A stretch of 6,069 bases of DNA from Planctomycetaceae bacterium (GTDB lineage Bacteria; Planctomycetota; Planctomycetia; Planctomycetales; Planctomycetaceae): positions 1 through 6,069 of the forward strand of contig JAGQQQ010000031.1 in the NCBI GenBank assembly GCA_020426125.1. Reading direction: 5' to 3'. The notes beneath the pieces are model-generated. The model saw nothing but the letters and a program-made list of their open reading frames with translations, had not been told where the DNA came from and searched no databases. Position numbers and translations under genes: made by a program. The stretch's first letter is position 1. Each line of letters starts with the position of its first letter. This document shows, in pieces, positions 1-6,069 of the stretch.

Positions 1-1
1 C

Positions 2-379
2 GGCGAGAAGTTTGCGATGTGTACAGCCAACACGATTCTGCCGAATGGTGAGGCAATCTTCGTTCTGGACATGGTGACCGGCCGATTGATCGGTGCGGGC
101 TACAACACGCAGACCGGAGGATTCACCAACACCTATGCGAGGAACCTTGCGGCGGATTTCCGGGTCGTTGACAACGCCCAGTATGTGATGGTTTCGGGAA
201 CATCCAACATTCGCTCGTCAGGGGGCGGACTGCCTCCAGCAACCGGAGTCATCTACGTGGGCGAGCTGAATTCCGGTCTCGTCAATATGTATGCGTACGC
301 ATATGGTTCCGGCAACCGAACCTTCCAGAATGAACTCCAGCTCATCGCAAGTTTTCCGTGGCGACAATCCTTGAATTGA
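2..379 (+). CDS. Conserved hypothetical protein, probably exported (5' end missing)
   Basis: The reading frame is open from base 2 and ends at TGA 377-379, giving about 125 codons of the C-terminal part of a protein; its start lies outside the window. An ATG at base 17 is possible, but the residues before it (GEKFA) read as a continuation of the same strand-rich domain, so I treat the gene as truncated by the window edge. The visible part is rich in short beta-strand-like stretches (AIFVLDMVTGRL, GVIYVGELNSG, VNMYAYAYG) with Gly, Asn and Thr turns, and has no transmembrane segment. The FVLDMVTGRL and ATGVIYVGEL blocks, and the ending with a hydrophobic-Pro-aromatic-Arg sequence (ASFPWR), resemble a family of conserved planctomycete hypotheticals I remember, but I cannot name a domain. 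Export is inferred from composition only, since the N-terminus is not visible. No function can be assigned. A terminator 25 bp after the stop closes the unit. Confidence 0.8.
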   Translation, partial: GEKFAMCTANTILPNGEAIFVLDMVTGRLIGAGYNTQTGGFTNTYARNLAADFRVVDNAQYVMVSGTSNIRSSGGGLPPATGVIYVGELNSGLVNMYAYAYGSGNRTFQNELQLIASFPWRQSLN

Positions 380-403
380 TGTTCCTTCTGACTGCCAACT
401 GAG

Positions 404-435
404 ACGCCGCGCCTTTCGACGGGTGCGGCGTTTTT
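404..435 (+). terminator. Intrinsic (Rho-independent) terminator after the first gene
   Basis: A 10 bp stem is formed by ACGCCGCGCC (404-413) and GGTGCGGCGT (422-431), with one G-U pair and an 8-base loop. It is GC-rich and runs directly into a five-T tract (431-435). It starts 25 bp after the stop of the upstream gene and ends 43 bp before the methyltransferase start, so it should separate the two transcripts. Confidence 0.85.
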
Positions 436-478
436 CGTTGTTCCGCGGTCCCATTCGAACCCCAAAATTCCACTGACC

Positions 479-1657
479 ATGGACAACGATTCCGAGTTGC
501 TGGCTCAACTTCAAACGATGCCGGAGCTCTTCGAAGAGATTTCGGCTTCGAAACTTTCGGAGTTGTCGCTGCAAAAGCAGCTTCGCGAGCGGTATCCCGC
601 GGAACTCGTGCGGTTGGCCTGCACACTTTCCGAACTGCGACGCCGGGCGGCTGGGAAGTTCTCTCAAGCGGATCGACTCTGGATGGACCGCACGAGTCTG
701 GAGCAATCCACGGCCGAAACGGTTGCCATTCATAAAGCTCAACGCTTTGCTGGAATCGACGAGCCCGTGTTCGACCTCTGTTCGGGGATGGGGATGGACA
801 CCATCGCCCTTGCCCTCGCGGGTTGCGAGGTCGTGAGTGTTGATCGATCCCCGATCGCGCTCTCTCAGCTTCAACTCAACGCGGAGATTTACGGCGTCGC
901 TGACCACATCGAGCCAAAGCAGACCGCTGCGGAAACTCTGGATTTGGATGGACGAATCGTGCACGTCGATCCAGATCGACGCGCCGGCCACGGCAGAGCC
1001 GTTCGACTTGAGGATTACCAACCCTCATTGGAGTTTCTTCAGGAATTGACCAGGCGAGCCAAGGGGGGGGCCATCAAACTGTCCCCCGCCAGCAACTTTG
1101 GTGGGAAATTTCCCGATTGCGAAATCGAGCTGGTCAGCCTGAACGGGGAATGCAAGGAGGCCACCGTCTGGTTTGGTTCCCTTCGTCGGGAGGGTCCCAT
1201 GCGGGCGACGCTTCTCCCGAACGGAGCTACCTTCGCAGGGGATCCCCTTGCGGCCCGGCCGCGAATCGCACCGCTCCAAAAATTTCTGTATGACCCAGAC
1301 CCTTCCATTGTCAGGTCCGGACTGGTGGACCTGTATGCGAGTGATACCGGGTTCTGCCGTCTCGATGATGCGGAGGAATATCTGACGTCCGATCAATTCG
1401 TGGAATCGCCCGGGACATCGGCCTTCGAAGTGCTGACGGAACTTCCGAATAACCCAAAAGAGATTGCCAAATGGTTTCGATCCAGTGAATTCGGCGATGT
1501 TGAGATCAAGTGCCGACACGTCCCCATCGATGTGGATGGACTCCGCCGCCGAATTTCCCTCTCTGGAACAGGACGAGGCACACTGGTCATTGCCCGTATT
1601 CTCGGAAAAACTCGGGCAGTTGTCTGTCAACGGGTGAACCGCTCCCCATCCATTTAG
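479..1657 (+). CDS. Class I SAM-dependent methyltransferase with THUMP-like C-terminal region
   Basis: This 392-residue protein is a predicted cytoplasmic methyltransferase. The Rossmann-fold SAM site is clear: motif I is FDLCSGMGMD (residues 98-107), the acidic end of strand 2 is VSVDRS (119-124), and motif IV is HVDPDRR (162-168), followed by a conserved-looking RLEDYQPSL. IKLSPASNF (199-207) follows on the next strand. Residues 1-90 are helical and charged and precede the catalytic core. The C-terminal part contains FLYDPDPSIVRSGLVDLYA (269-287), a block I associate with the THUMP-like domain found in this methyltransferase family. The substrate of the family is not known to me; the THUMP-like part hints at RNA but does not prove it. 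ATG 479 is the first ordinary start after the terminator, yet no Shine-Dalgarno sequence precedes it, so initiation is either SD-independent or on a short leader. It converges on the next gene, with 29 bp between stops. A run of eight Gs lies inside the gene at 1063-1070, with the frame intact. Confidence 0.9.
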   Translation: MDNDSELLAQLQTMPELFEEISASKLSELSLQKQLRERYPAELVRLACTLSELRRRAAGKFSQADRLWMDRTSLEQSTAETVAIHKAQRFAGIDEPVFDLCSGMGMDTIALALAGCEVVSVDRSPIALSQLQLNAEIYGVADHIEPKQTAAETLDLDGRIVHVDPDRRAGHGRAVRLEDYQPSLEFLQELTRRAKGGAIKLSPASNFGGKFPDCEIELVSLNGECKEATVWFGSLRREGPMRATLLPNGATFAGDPLAARPRIAPLQKFLYDPDPSIVRSGLVDLYASDTGFCRLDDAEEYLTSDQFVESPGTSAFEVLTELPNNPKEIAKWFRSSEFGDVEIKCRHVPIDVDGLRRRISLSGTGRGTLVIARILGKTRAVVCQRVNRSPSI

Positions 1658-1686
1658 TCAGGGCTCTCGGGGCTCCTTCTCCCAAA

Positions 1687-2316
1687 TTACACGCAAACCT
1701 CCAAGGTGATAAACCGACCGGATTTCGACTGGTAATCTTTCGCGAGCCATCGAAGTGTATTCCATCGCGTATCGTGCGTCGGACTCTCCAATTTTGGCAA
1801 CTCCTCTGGCAGGTTGAGTAGCAGTGACTCCCGAATCATCATGGCTCGAATCTTCCGTTGGCGTAGATTCGGTGCGGATTCGCAGGTCAGGTAAATCACG
1901 TACGTCTCGCATTGGACCGCTTGGCCCATTTCCCGTTTCAACGTTCCGTTGCAAAACCGTTCGGAGATCTCATTCAGGACGGCGTTCAAGTAGTACCAAT
2001 AATCCTCTTTCGGGAGTGGCAGGACGGGATCGTCTGCCTTTGTCCGTTTCGCTGCCTCAATCACCGCCTGAACGGCCGAGGAATTCAAAAAGACATCCTC
2101 GCAGGCCATCTCCAGCATGGTGCGAATTTTGAGCGTGCCGTCTTCGATCATGTTCAGCGAGACCAGCATTCTGTCGAGGAACTCCCGCCTTTCGAAGTTT
2201 CGCCGGGAACGCCACCGCCCGATAACCCAGCCGAGCAGCATGAACACGCCGGCCGTGATGAATTTCACCCAGTTCTCGTCCAACTTTTCAAAGATCAGTT
2301 CGATGATGTCCTGCAA
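1687..2316 (-). CDS. Conserved hypothetical single-span membrane protein
   Basis: This 209-residue protein has one predicted transmembrane segment near the N-terminus (about residues 16-33, WVKFITAGVFMLLGWVIG, including a G29-xxx-G33 spacing). A strongly basic stretch (RWRSRRNFERR, 34-44) follows, so by the positive-inside rule the remaining 165 residues should be cytoplasmic. That part is mainly helical. Its most distinctive stretch is DDPVLPLPKEDYWYYLNAVL (95-114), followed by NEISERFCNG (115-124); it also has an aromatic-rich end around RWNTLRWLAKDY (184-195). Four cysteines (72, 122, 136, 145) fall in the cytoplasmic part, and a fifth (208) is next to the C-terminus. I recognise no enzyme motif and give no function; the layout resembles conserved planctomycete hypotheticals. 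The start is TTG at 2316-2314, chosen because GGGAG sits six bases upstream, a promoter lies at a suitable distance, and no ATG or GTG is available in frame just upstream. The gene is divergent from sppA and convergent with the methyltransferase gene. No hairpin is visible in the 29 bp after its stop. Confidence 0.8.
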   Translation of the reverse strand: MQDIIELIFEKLDENWVKFITAGVFMLLGWVIGRWRSRRNFERREFLDRMLVSLNMIEDGTLKIRTMLEMACEDVFLNSSAVQAVIEAAKRTKADDPVLPLPKEDYWYYLNAVLNEISERFCNGTLKREMGQAVQCETYVIYLTCESAPNLRQRKIRAMMIRESLLLNLPEELPKLESPTHDTRWNTLRWLAKDYQSKSGRFITLEVCV

Positions 2317-2322
2317 CGGTTT

Positions 2323-2327
2323 CTCCC
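2323..2327 (-). promoter_or_regulatory. Ribosome binding site supporting a TTG start
   Basis: Read on the minus strand this is GGGAG, separated by six bases (AAACCG) from the TTG at 2316. It is the main reason for accepting this rare start codon for the membrane-protein gene. Good spacing makes it likely to be real. Confidence 0.7.
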
Positions 2328-2383
2328 GCTCTGGTCCGGGGCTCGATTCTCCGTGGTCACAATGGCAACCCCGGATGCGAGCG

Positions 2384-2412
2384 ATTAGAGTAGAGTTTGG
2401 AATCTCTGTCTA
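2384..2412 (-). promoter_or_regulatory. Sigma70-like promoter for the membrane-protein gene
   Basis: On the minus strand a -35 box TAGACA (2412-2407) and a -10 box TCTAAT (2389-2384) are separated by exactly 17 bases. Each differs from the Escherichia coli housekeeping consensus (TTGACA, TATAAT) at one position. Transcription would begin near 2377, giving a leader of about 60 bases before the TTG start. The boxes lie in the 114 bp gap between divergent genes and end 18 bp before the sppA start, so any protein bound here could affect both genes. The call is a consensus match only. Confidence 0.5.
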
Positions 2413-2430
2413 TGTTGAGAAAGGAACGGA

Positions 2431-4263
2431 ATGCCTGGTTCGCGTCGATCCGCCCTATGGGCGTCTTTTTTGTTGTTGGCACCTCTCTTTTGTCACGCCG
2501 CCGAGGATGAAGCGGTTCCGTCGAAGCGCCAGCCGACTGTCGTCGCAGTCTTTGAACTTGATTCCCCCATCACGGAACGACCGACTGCCGATGACCCCCT
2601 TTTCGGAACCATTGGGGCCGAGTCTCTTCGGTCTTTTCTGAAACGGATCGAATCGGCTGGAAAGGATGACAATGTTGCCGCCGTTGTTCTGTTGGCAGGT
2701 TCCACGTCCCTGGAGCTTTCCCAGACGGAGGAACTTCATCAAGTTTTGACTGCCGTTCGCGAGAAGAAGCCGGTTTACGCTCATGCGGATTCCGTCATGA
2801 CCGGGGCCTATGCGACGCTGAGTGCCGCGAGCCGCCTGAGCATGTCGCCAACCGGAGACTGCTGGGTCACCGGCCTTTATGGCGAGCAGGTCTTTCTCAA
2901 GGGCTTACTCGACATGCTCCGTGTTGAGGCGGACTTTCTCACCTGCGGCGAGTTCAAGAGCGCCGCCGAGATGTTTACCCGTTCGGAACCCAGCCCTGAA
3001 GCGGCAGAGATGACCAAATGGATGTACGACAGTATTTTTGAAACCACTCTCCAATTGATCTCAGCCGGTCGAGACGTCGATCTTGAACAAGCCCGGAGCT
3101 GGATTGACGAAGGGCTCTACTCCTCGGAATCGGCCAAGGAAAAAGGCCTGATCGATGAAGTCGAGACCCGAGAGGAGTTGACAACCTTTATTAAAAGGGA
3201 ACACGGTGCCACGATTCGTTTTGACAAGGCCTACGGTCGCAAATCCGGCCCAGAAATTGACCTGAATAACCCTTTCGCCGCCCTGCAACTCTGGGCGCAG
3301 ATCCTGAATGGCCCGAAGAAAACGAGATCGACAAGGAATTCGGTTGCCGTCGTGTATCTCGACGGTGCCATTTCGCTTGGTGATCCGGGAACGTCTCCCT
3401 TCGCCGCTGCGGAAGGGGTCTACAGTGAGAAGGTCCGCGCGACCCTGAACGAAATCGCAGCCGAGCCTCGAATTCGAGCTGTTGTCCTTCGTGTGAATTC
3501 TCCGGGAGGATCAGCCACCGCCAGCGAAATCATCCTGCAATCGGTCATGGATCTGCAACAGCGTAAACCGGTCGTCGTCTCGATGGGCGAGGTCGCCGCG
3601 AGTGGCGGCTATTACGTCTCTTGTCGGGCGAACAGGATCTTTGCTGATGCGTCGACACTCACCGGCTCAATCGGTGTCGTCGCCGGAAAGCTCGCTACGC
3701 AGAAAATGTGGGAGCGGATCGGTGTCAACTTCCATCCCATTCAACGGGGGGAACGGGCGGGCATGCTCCTCTCCAGCCGTGCCTTCGAACCGGATGAACG
3801 GGACGAACTCCAATCCTGGATGGACGAGGTCTATGGCGTCTTCAAAACCCACGTGACAGAAGGCCGAGGCGATCGTTTGAAGAAGCCGATCGACGAAATC
3901 GCCGGGGGCCGGGTGTACACCGGACAGCAGGCGCTGGATCTTGGGCTGGTGGATGCCATTGGCACCTTGCAGGACGCCATCGACTATGCCGCAGAGGAAG
4001 CGAACCTCGAAGACGGCTTCGAGATTCGCACCTTTCCGGAAGCGACCAACTTTCTGGAGAGCCTGTTCGCCGATCTCTCCGACAAGTCAAAAGACGACGA
4101 GAAACGGCTCTCCGCCTCGCTATCGTCTGCCGTCACTGATCTGCTCAAACATCTTGATCCCCGGAGAGCGGAGATGGTTCAGTCGGCTCTGCTCCAACTG
4201 GAAATCCTTGAACGGGAGCGAGTCATGCTGACCTCGCCCGTGATTCGGATGTTTCATCAGTGA
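2431..4263 (+). CDS. sppA: Signal peptide peptidase SppA, 67K type (protease IV)
   Basis: This 610-residue serine protease, close in length to the 618-residue E. coli SppA, is of the type that degrades signal peptides left in the membrane after protein export. It has the tandem layout of the long form: an N-terminal S49-like half (about residues 36-260) and a C-terminal S49 half (about 303-530). The catalytic dyad is visible: the general-base lysine is K176 in CGEFKSAAE, and the nucleophile is S391 in GEVAASGGYY, corresponding to K209 and S409 of the E. coli enzyme. NSPGGSATASE (356-366) is the conserved loop of the C-terminal half, and LTGSIGVV (410-417) is also typical. The N-terminus (about residues 5-24) is a signal peptide or a short anchor; CHA-A suggests cleavage near residue 23. 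ATG 2431 is the first possible start, because TGA lies in frame at 2416-2418; AAAGGA (2420-2425) gives a reasonable ribosome binding site. A charged tail (550-610) follows the protease fold. A hairpin lies after the stop. Confidence 0.93.
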   Translation: MPGSRRSALWASFLLLAPLFCHAAEDEAVPSKRQPTVVAVFELDSPITERPTADDPLFGTIGAESLRSFLKRIESAGKDDNVAAVVLLAGSTSLELSQTEELHQVLTAVREKKPVYAHADSVMTGAYATLSAASRLSMSPTGDCWVTGLYGEQVFLKGLLDMLRVEADFLTCGEFKSAAEMFTRSEPSPEAAEMTKWMYDSIFETTLQLISAGRDVDLEQARSWIDEGLYSSESAKEKGLIDEVETREELTTFIKREHGATIRFDKAYGRKSGPEIDLNNPFAALQLWAQILNGPKKTRSTRNSVAVVYLDGAISLGDPGTSPFAAAEGVYSEKVRATLNEIAAEPRIRAVVLRVNSPGGSATASEIILQSVMDLQQRKPVVVSMGEVAASGGYYVSCRANRIFADASTLTGSIGVVAGKLATQKMWERIGVNFHPIQRGERAGMLLSSRAFEPDERDELQSWMDEVYGVFKTHVTEGRGDRLKKPIDEIAGGRVYTGQQALDLGLVDAIGTLQDAIDYAAEEANLEDGFEIRTFPEATNFLESLFADLSDKSKDDEKRLSASLSSAVTDLLKHLDPRRAEMVQSALLQLEILERERVMLTSPVIRMFHQ

Positions 4264-4295
4264 TATTCCGATTGAGCCCCTTGTTGCATTCGTAG

Positions 4296-4328
4296 ACTTC
4301 GCCCTCGGTCCGTCGCCGAGGGTGAAGT
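4296..4328 (+). terminator. Strong hairpin after sppA, possible terminator lacking a T tract
   Basis: CTTCGCCCTCGG (4297-4308) pairs with CCGAGGGTGAAG (4316-4327) to give a 12 bp stem with one G-U pair and a 7-base loop; A4296 and T4328 add one more pair. It begins 33 bp after the sppA stop. The bases that follow (TTCGTCGCTC) contain no run of Ts, so it may terminate weakly, protect the 3' end of the sppA message, or attenuate read-through into the next gene. Confidence 0.55.
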
Positions 4329-4383
4329 TCGTCGCTCACCAGACCTCTTCCCCAACTGAGATTCCCCCCCGAGGACCCCGCCG

Positions 4384-5625
4384 ATGAAAGTCTTTGTCTT
4401 CTCTTTCGCGATGGCCCTGGCCTTCTCGATGTCTTCCCTCGCCGCCTTCGCAGACTGGCTTGAGTTTCGTGGACCATCGGGGGCGGGACACTCCTCCGCG
4501 ACGGGGCTTCCCGTCCATTGGAGTGAAACGGAACAGGTCGCCTGGAAAACAGAGATCGACGGGCTTGCCTGGTCTTCCCCGGTGATTGTCGGCAAGCACA
4601 TTTATCTGACGACAGCCGTCGAGGTTGGTGAAGAGGAACGATCGCTTCGGCTTGTTTGCCTCAAGACTCAGTCCGGTCAGCAAATCTGGGAGAAGGAGAT
4701 CTTTCTGCAACAGGGAAAGGTGAAAATCCACAAAAAGAACAGCCACGCGAGCCCCACTCCCATCATCGAAGGCAATCATCTTTACCTTCACTTCGGCCCA
4801 TACGGCACCGCTTGCACGACACTCGATGGGGACATCGTCTGGAAACAGAAACTGGAATACGCCCCCACACACGGCAATGGAGGCTCGCCGGCACTCGCTG
4901 ACGACTTGCTCGTCATCTGCTGCGACGGCAGCGATCAACAGTTTGTTGTCGGCCTCGACAAACAGACGGGAGACATCCGCTGGAAAACCGAACGGGACAC
5001 CGATCCCAAGAAGGGCTTTTCCTTCTCCACTCCTTTGGTGATGACGATCAACGGTCAGCTTCAAGCCATTTGCCCAGGCAGCGATGCGGTCTTCTCCTAC
5101 AACGCTCGATCCGGCGAGGAGATCTGGCGAGTCGACTATCCAGATGGATACTCGGTCATCCCGCGTCCGGTTTATGGAGCGGGACTGGTCTTCCTCTCCT
5201 CAAGCTACGACAAGCCAACGTTGTATGCCATTGACCCCACGGGAACCGGGAATGTGACCGAATCCCATGTGCGCTGGACGATGGACCGGGGCGCCCCCCA
5301 TACGCCGTCCGTTCTCGTCGTCGGGGACGAACTCTACTGCGTCTCAGATAAAGGAATTGCCACCTGCGTTGACGCCCGGACCGGAGAGCAGCACTGGCAG
5401 GAACGCCTGGGCGGCAACTTCTCCGCCTCCCCCTTCTACGCCGATGGCCACATCTACTTTCAAAACGAAACCGGGGAAGCAACGGTCATCAAGCCAGGAA
5501 AGTCGTACGAAGAGGTGACCCGCAACCAGATCGGTAACGAAGACCGCACCTTTGCGTCATACGCCGTCGATGGGCAATCCCTCATCATCCGGAGTGAGTC
5601 GGCCCTGTACCGGATTGATCCTTGA
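4384..5625 (+). CDS. Secreted PQQ-like beta-propeller repeat protein
   Basis: This 413-residue protein is predicted to be exported. Residues 1-23 form a Sec signal peptide (K2, hydrophobic core, AFA before D24). The mature part opens with WLEFRGPSGAGHS (25-37), the typical entry to this planctomycete propeller group, and then carries repeated blades of the pattern G-x-x-hydrophobic strand followed by T/S-G-x-x-x-W: VAWKTEIDG (52-60), TQSGQQIWEKEI (95-106), LDGDIVWKQKL (147-157), QTGDIRWKTE (194-203), RSGEEIWRV (242-250) and RTGEQHWQERL (332-342), consistent with six or more blades. This is the PQQ-like fold shared with BamB. I see no catalytic residues of a quinoprotein dehydrogenase, so a binding or scaffold role is likelier than enzyme activity; the ligand is unknown. 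ATG 4384 has GAGGA at 4371-4375, eight bases upstream, and an in-frame TGA at 4357-4359. A hairpin separates it from sppA, so it may have its own promoter. Seven cysteines in the mature part are many for an exported propeller. Confidence 0.9.
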   Translation: MKVFVFSFAMALAFSMSSLAAFADWLEFRGPSGAGHSSATGLPVHWSETEQVAWKTEIDGLAWSSPVIVGKHIYLTTAVEVGEEERSLRLVCLKTQSGQQIWEKEIFLQQGKVKIHKKNSHASPTPIIEGNHLYLHFGPYGTACTTLDGDIVWKQKLEYAPTHGNGGSPALADDLLVICCDGSDQQFVVGLDKQTGDIRWKTERDTDPKKGFSFSTPLVMTINGQLQAICPGSDAVFSYNARSGEEIWRVDYPDGYSVIPRPVYGAGLVFLSSSYDKPTLYAIDPTGTGNVTESHVRWTMDRGAPHTPSVLVVGDELYCVSDKGIATCVDARTGEQHWQERLGGNFSASPFYADGHIYFQNETGEATVIKPGKSYEEVTRNQIGNEDRTFASYAVDGQSLIIRSESALYRIDP

Positions 5626-6069
5626 TCCGTCTGATCGAGACAGTTCGGTCGGTCATCGAGACCTCAACGAGGACACCCCGGGACACACTTGTTGTCGATC
5701 CCCCTACGCGTCGAAAAGTCCGAACCGTTGGTCCCTGAGAGGATCCGTTTCGAGGATAGCGGGAAATGATCGAGGGGTCGAAGACAAAACGAAACTTCCC
5801 GTGAAGATGCCTTCAGGCTTTTCCAACGAACACGCACTGAAAGTCGCACTGTTCCAAGACCATGCAAGTTTCCCGAATCAAATCAGACCCACCTCATTTC
5901 TGTTGAGATGGCGGAAATCATCAGCGACGGTGATATACGATCAGTGCCGAAGTCGACACCAACATGAATTCAGAGGGCTGACAATCGCTGACCTCCTCCA
6001 GACGGGTTTCGAGGCATCGTTTCGAGCGTGCGCAAGAGCCGAGATTGGCGGCAATGCGAATCGTTGAGG
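5626..6069. other. Intergenic stretch with no convincing gene
   Basis: I find no supported gene, RNA, terminator or mobile element in these 444 bases. A plus-strand frame stays open from inside the propeller gene to TGA 6065-6067, but its start codons lack a ribosome binding site, its third-position bases are much more A/T-rich than in the neighbouring genes, and the predicted peptide shows no recognisable pattern. Only weak short repeats are present: ATCGAGAC at 5634-5641 and 5654-5661, and GTTTCGAG at 5747-5754, 6006-6013 and 6019-6026. The stretch may hold the control region of a gene lying beyond the window. Confidence 0.6.

Noticed and set aside
168..173. Perfect TTGACA as a -35 box
   Set aside because: It lies inside the first gene, and the six bases 17 positions downstream (TTTCGG) are not a -10 box.
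218..1021. Minus-strand open frame of 267 codons over the end of the first gene and the methyltransferase
   Set aside because: It overlaps two well-supported genes and a terminator, and its peptide is Arg-rich with no recognisable pattern, as expected for an antisense shadow.
1025..1630. Minus-strand open frame of 201 codons within the methyltransferase gene
   Set aside because: It lies entirely antisense to a gene with clear catalytic motifs, and its translation shows no family features.
1912..2388. Plus-strand open frame of 158 codons opposite the membrane-protein gene
   Set aside because: The minus-strand gene has a promoter, a ribosome binding site, a clear membrane span and good protein character; this frame has none.
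4336..5064. Minus-strand open frame of 242 codons opposite the propeller gene
   Set aside because: It is antisense to a gene with a signal peptide and clear repeats, and runs across the hairpin-to-start gap without a supported start.
5803..5822. GCCT-TC-AGGC followed by four Ts as a terminator
   Set aside because: The stem is only three to four base pairs with a two- to four-base loop, too weak to call.
5634..6026. Short direct repeats ATCGAGAC and GTTTCGAG as a repeat array
   Set aside because: The copies are eight bases long, few and irregularly spaced, with no CRISPR-like spacing or iteron pattern; chance is sufficient.
5552..6067. Plus-strand open frame of 171 codons running from the propeller gene into the final gap
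   Set aside because: It begins inside the propeller coding region in another frame, has no ribosome binding site, uses codons unlike the neighbouring genes and resembles no known protein. An internal ATG at 5808 has the same problems.

Overview
The window looks like ordinary chromosomal DNA from a planctomycete. This is inferred from gene content. The secreted PQQ-type beta-propeller protein opens its mature part with a W-x-x-F-R-G-P-x-G-x-G block, which is very common in that phylum. The partial first gene and the small membrane protein also resemble conserved planctomycete hypotheticals as I remember them. Base composition is moderately GC-rich by eye (not counted), and one gene starts with TTG.

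Layout, left to right: (i) the 3' end of a conserved, probably exported protein of unknown function, closed by a good intrinsic terminator; (ii) a complete class I SAM-dependent methyltransferase with a C-terminal THUMP-like region; (iii) convergent to it, with only 29 bp between the stops, a 209-residue single-span membrane protein of unknown function on the minus strand, with a TTG start, a good ribosome binding site and a recognisable sigma70-like promoter; (iv) divergent from that gene, a full-length 67K-type signal peptide peptidase SppA with both catalytic residues present; (v) after a 120 bp gap holding a strong hairpin, a secreted PQQ-like beta-propeller protein; (vi) a final 444 bp in which I see no convincing gene.

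The genes do not form one obvious pathway. The first gene and the methyltransferase are separated by a terminator, and the hairpin after sppA suggests the propeller gene is at least partly independent. SppA and the propeller protein both act, or are predicted to act, outside the cytoplasm, which is the only loose functional theme. I found no mobile element, CRISPR array, tRNA, rRNA, toxin-antitoxin pair or defence system. The most useful points for follow-up are the uncharacterised membrane protein with its compact divergent control region, the first-gene family, and the unknown substrate of the methyltransferase.
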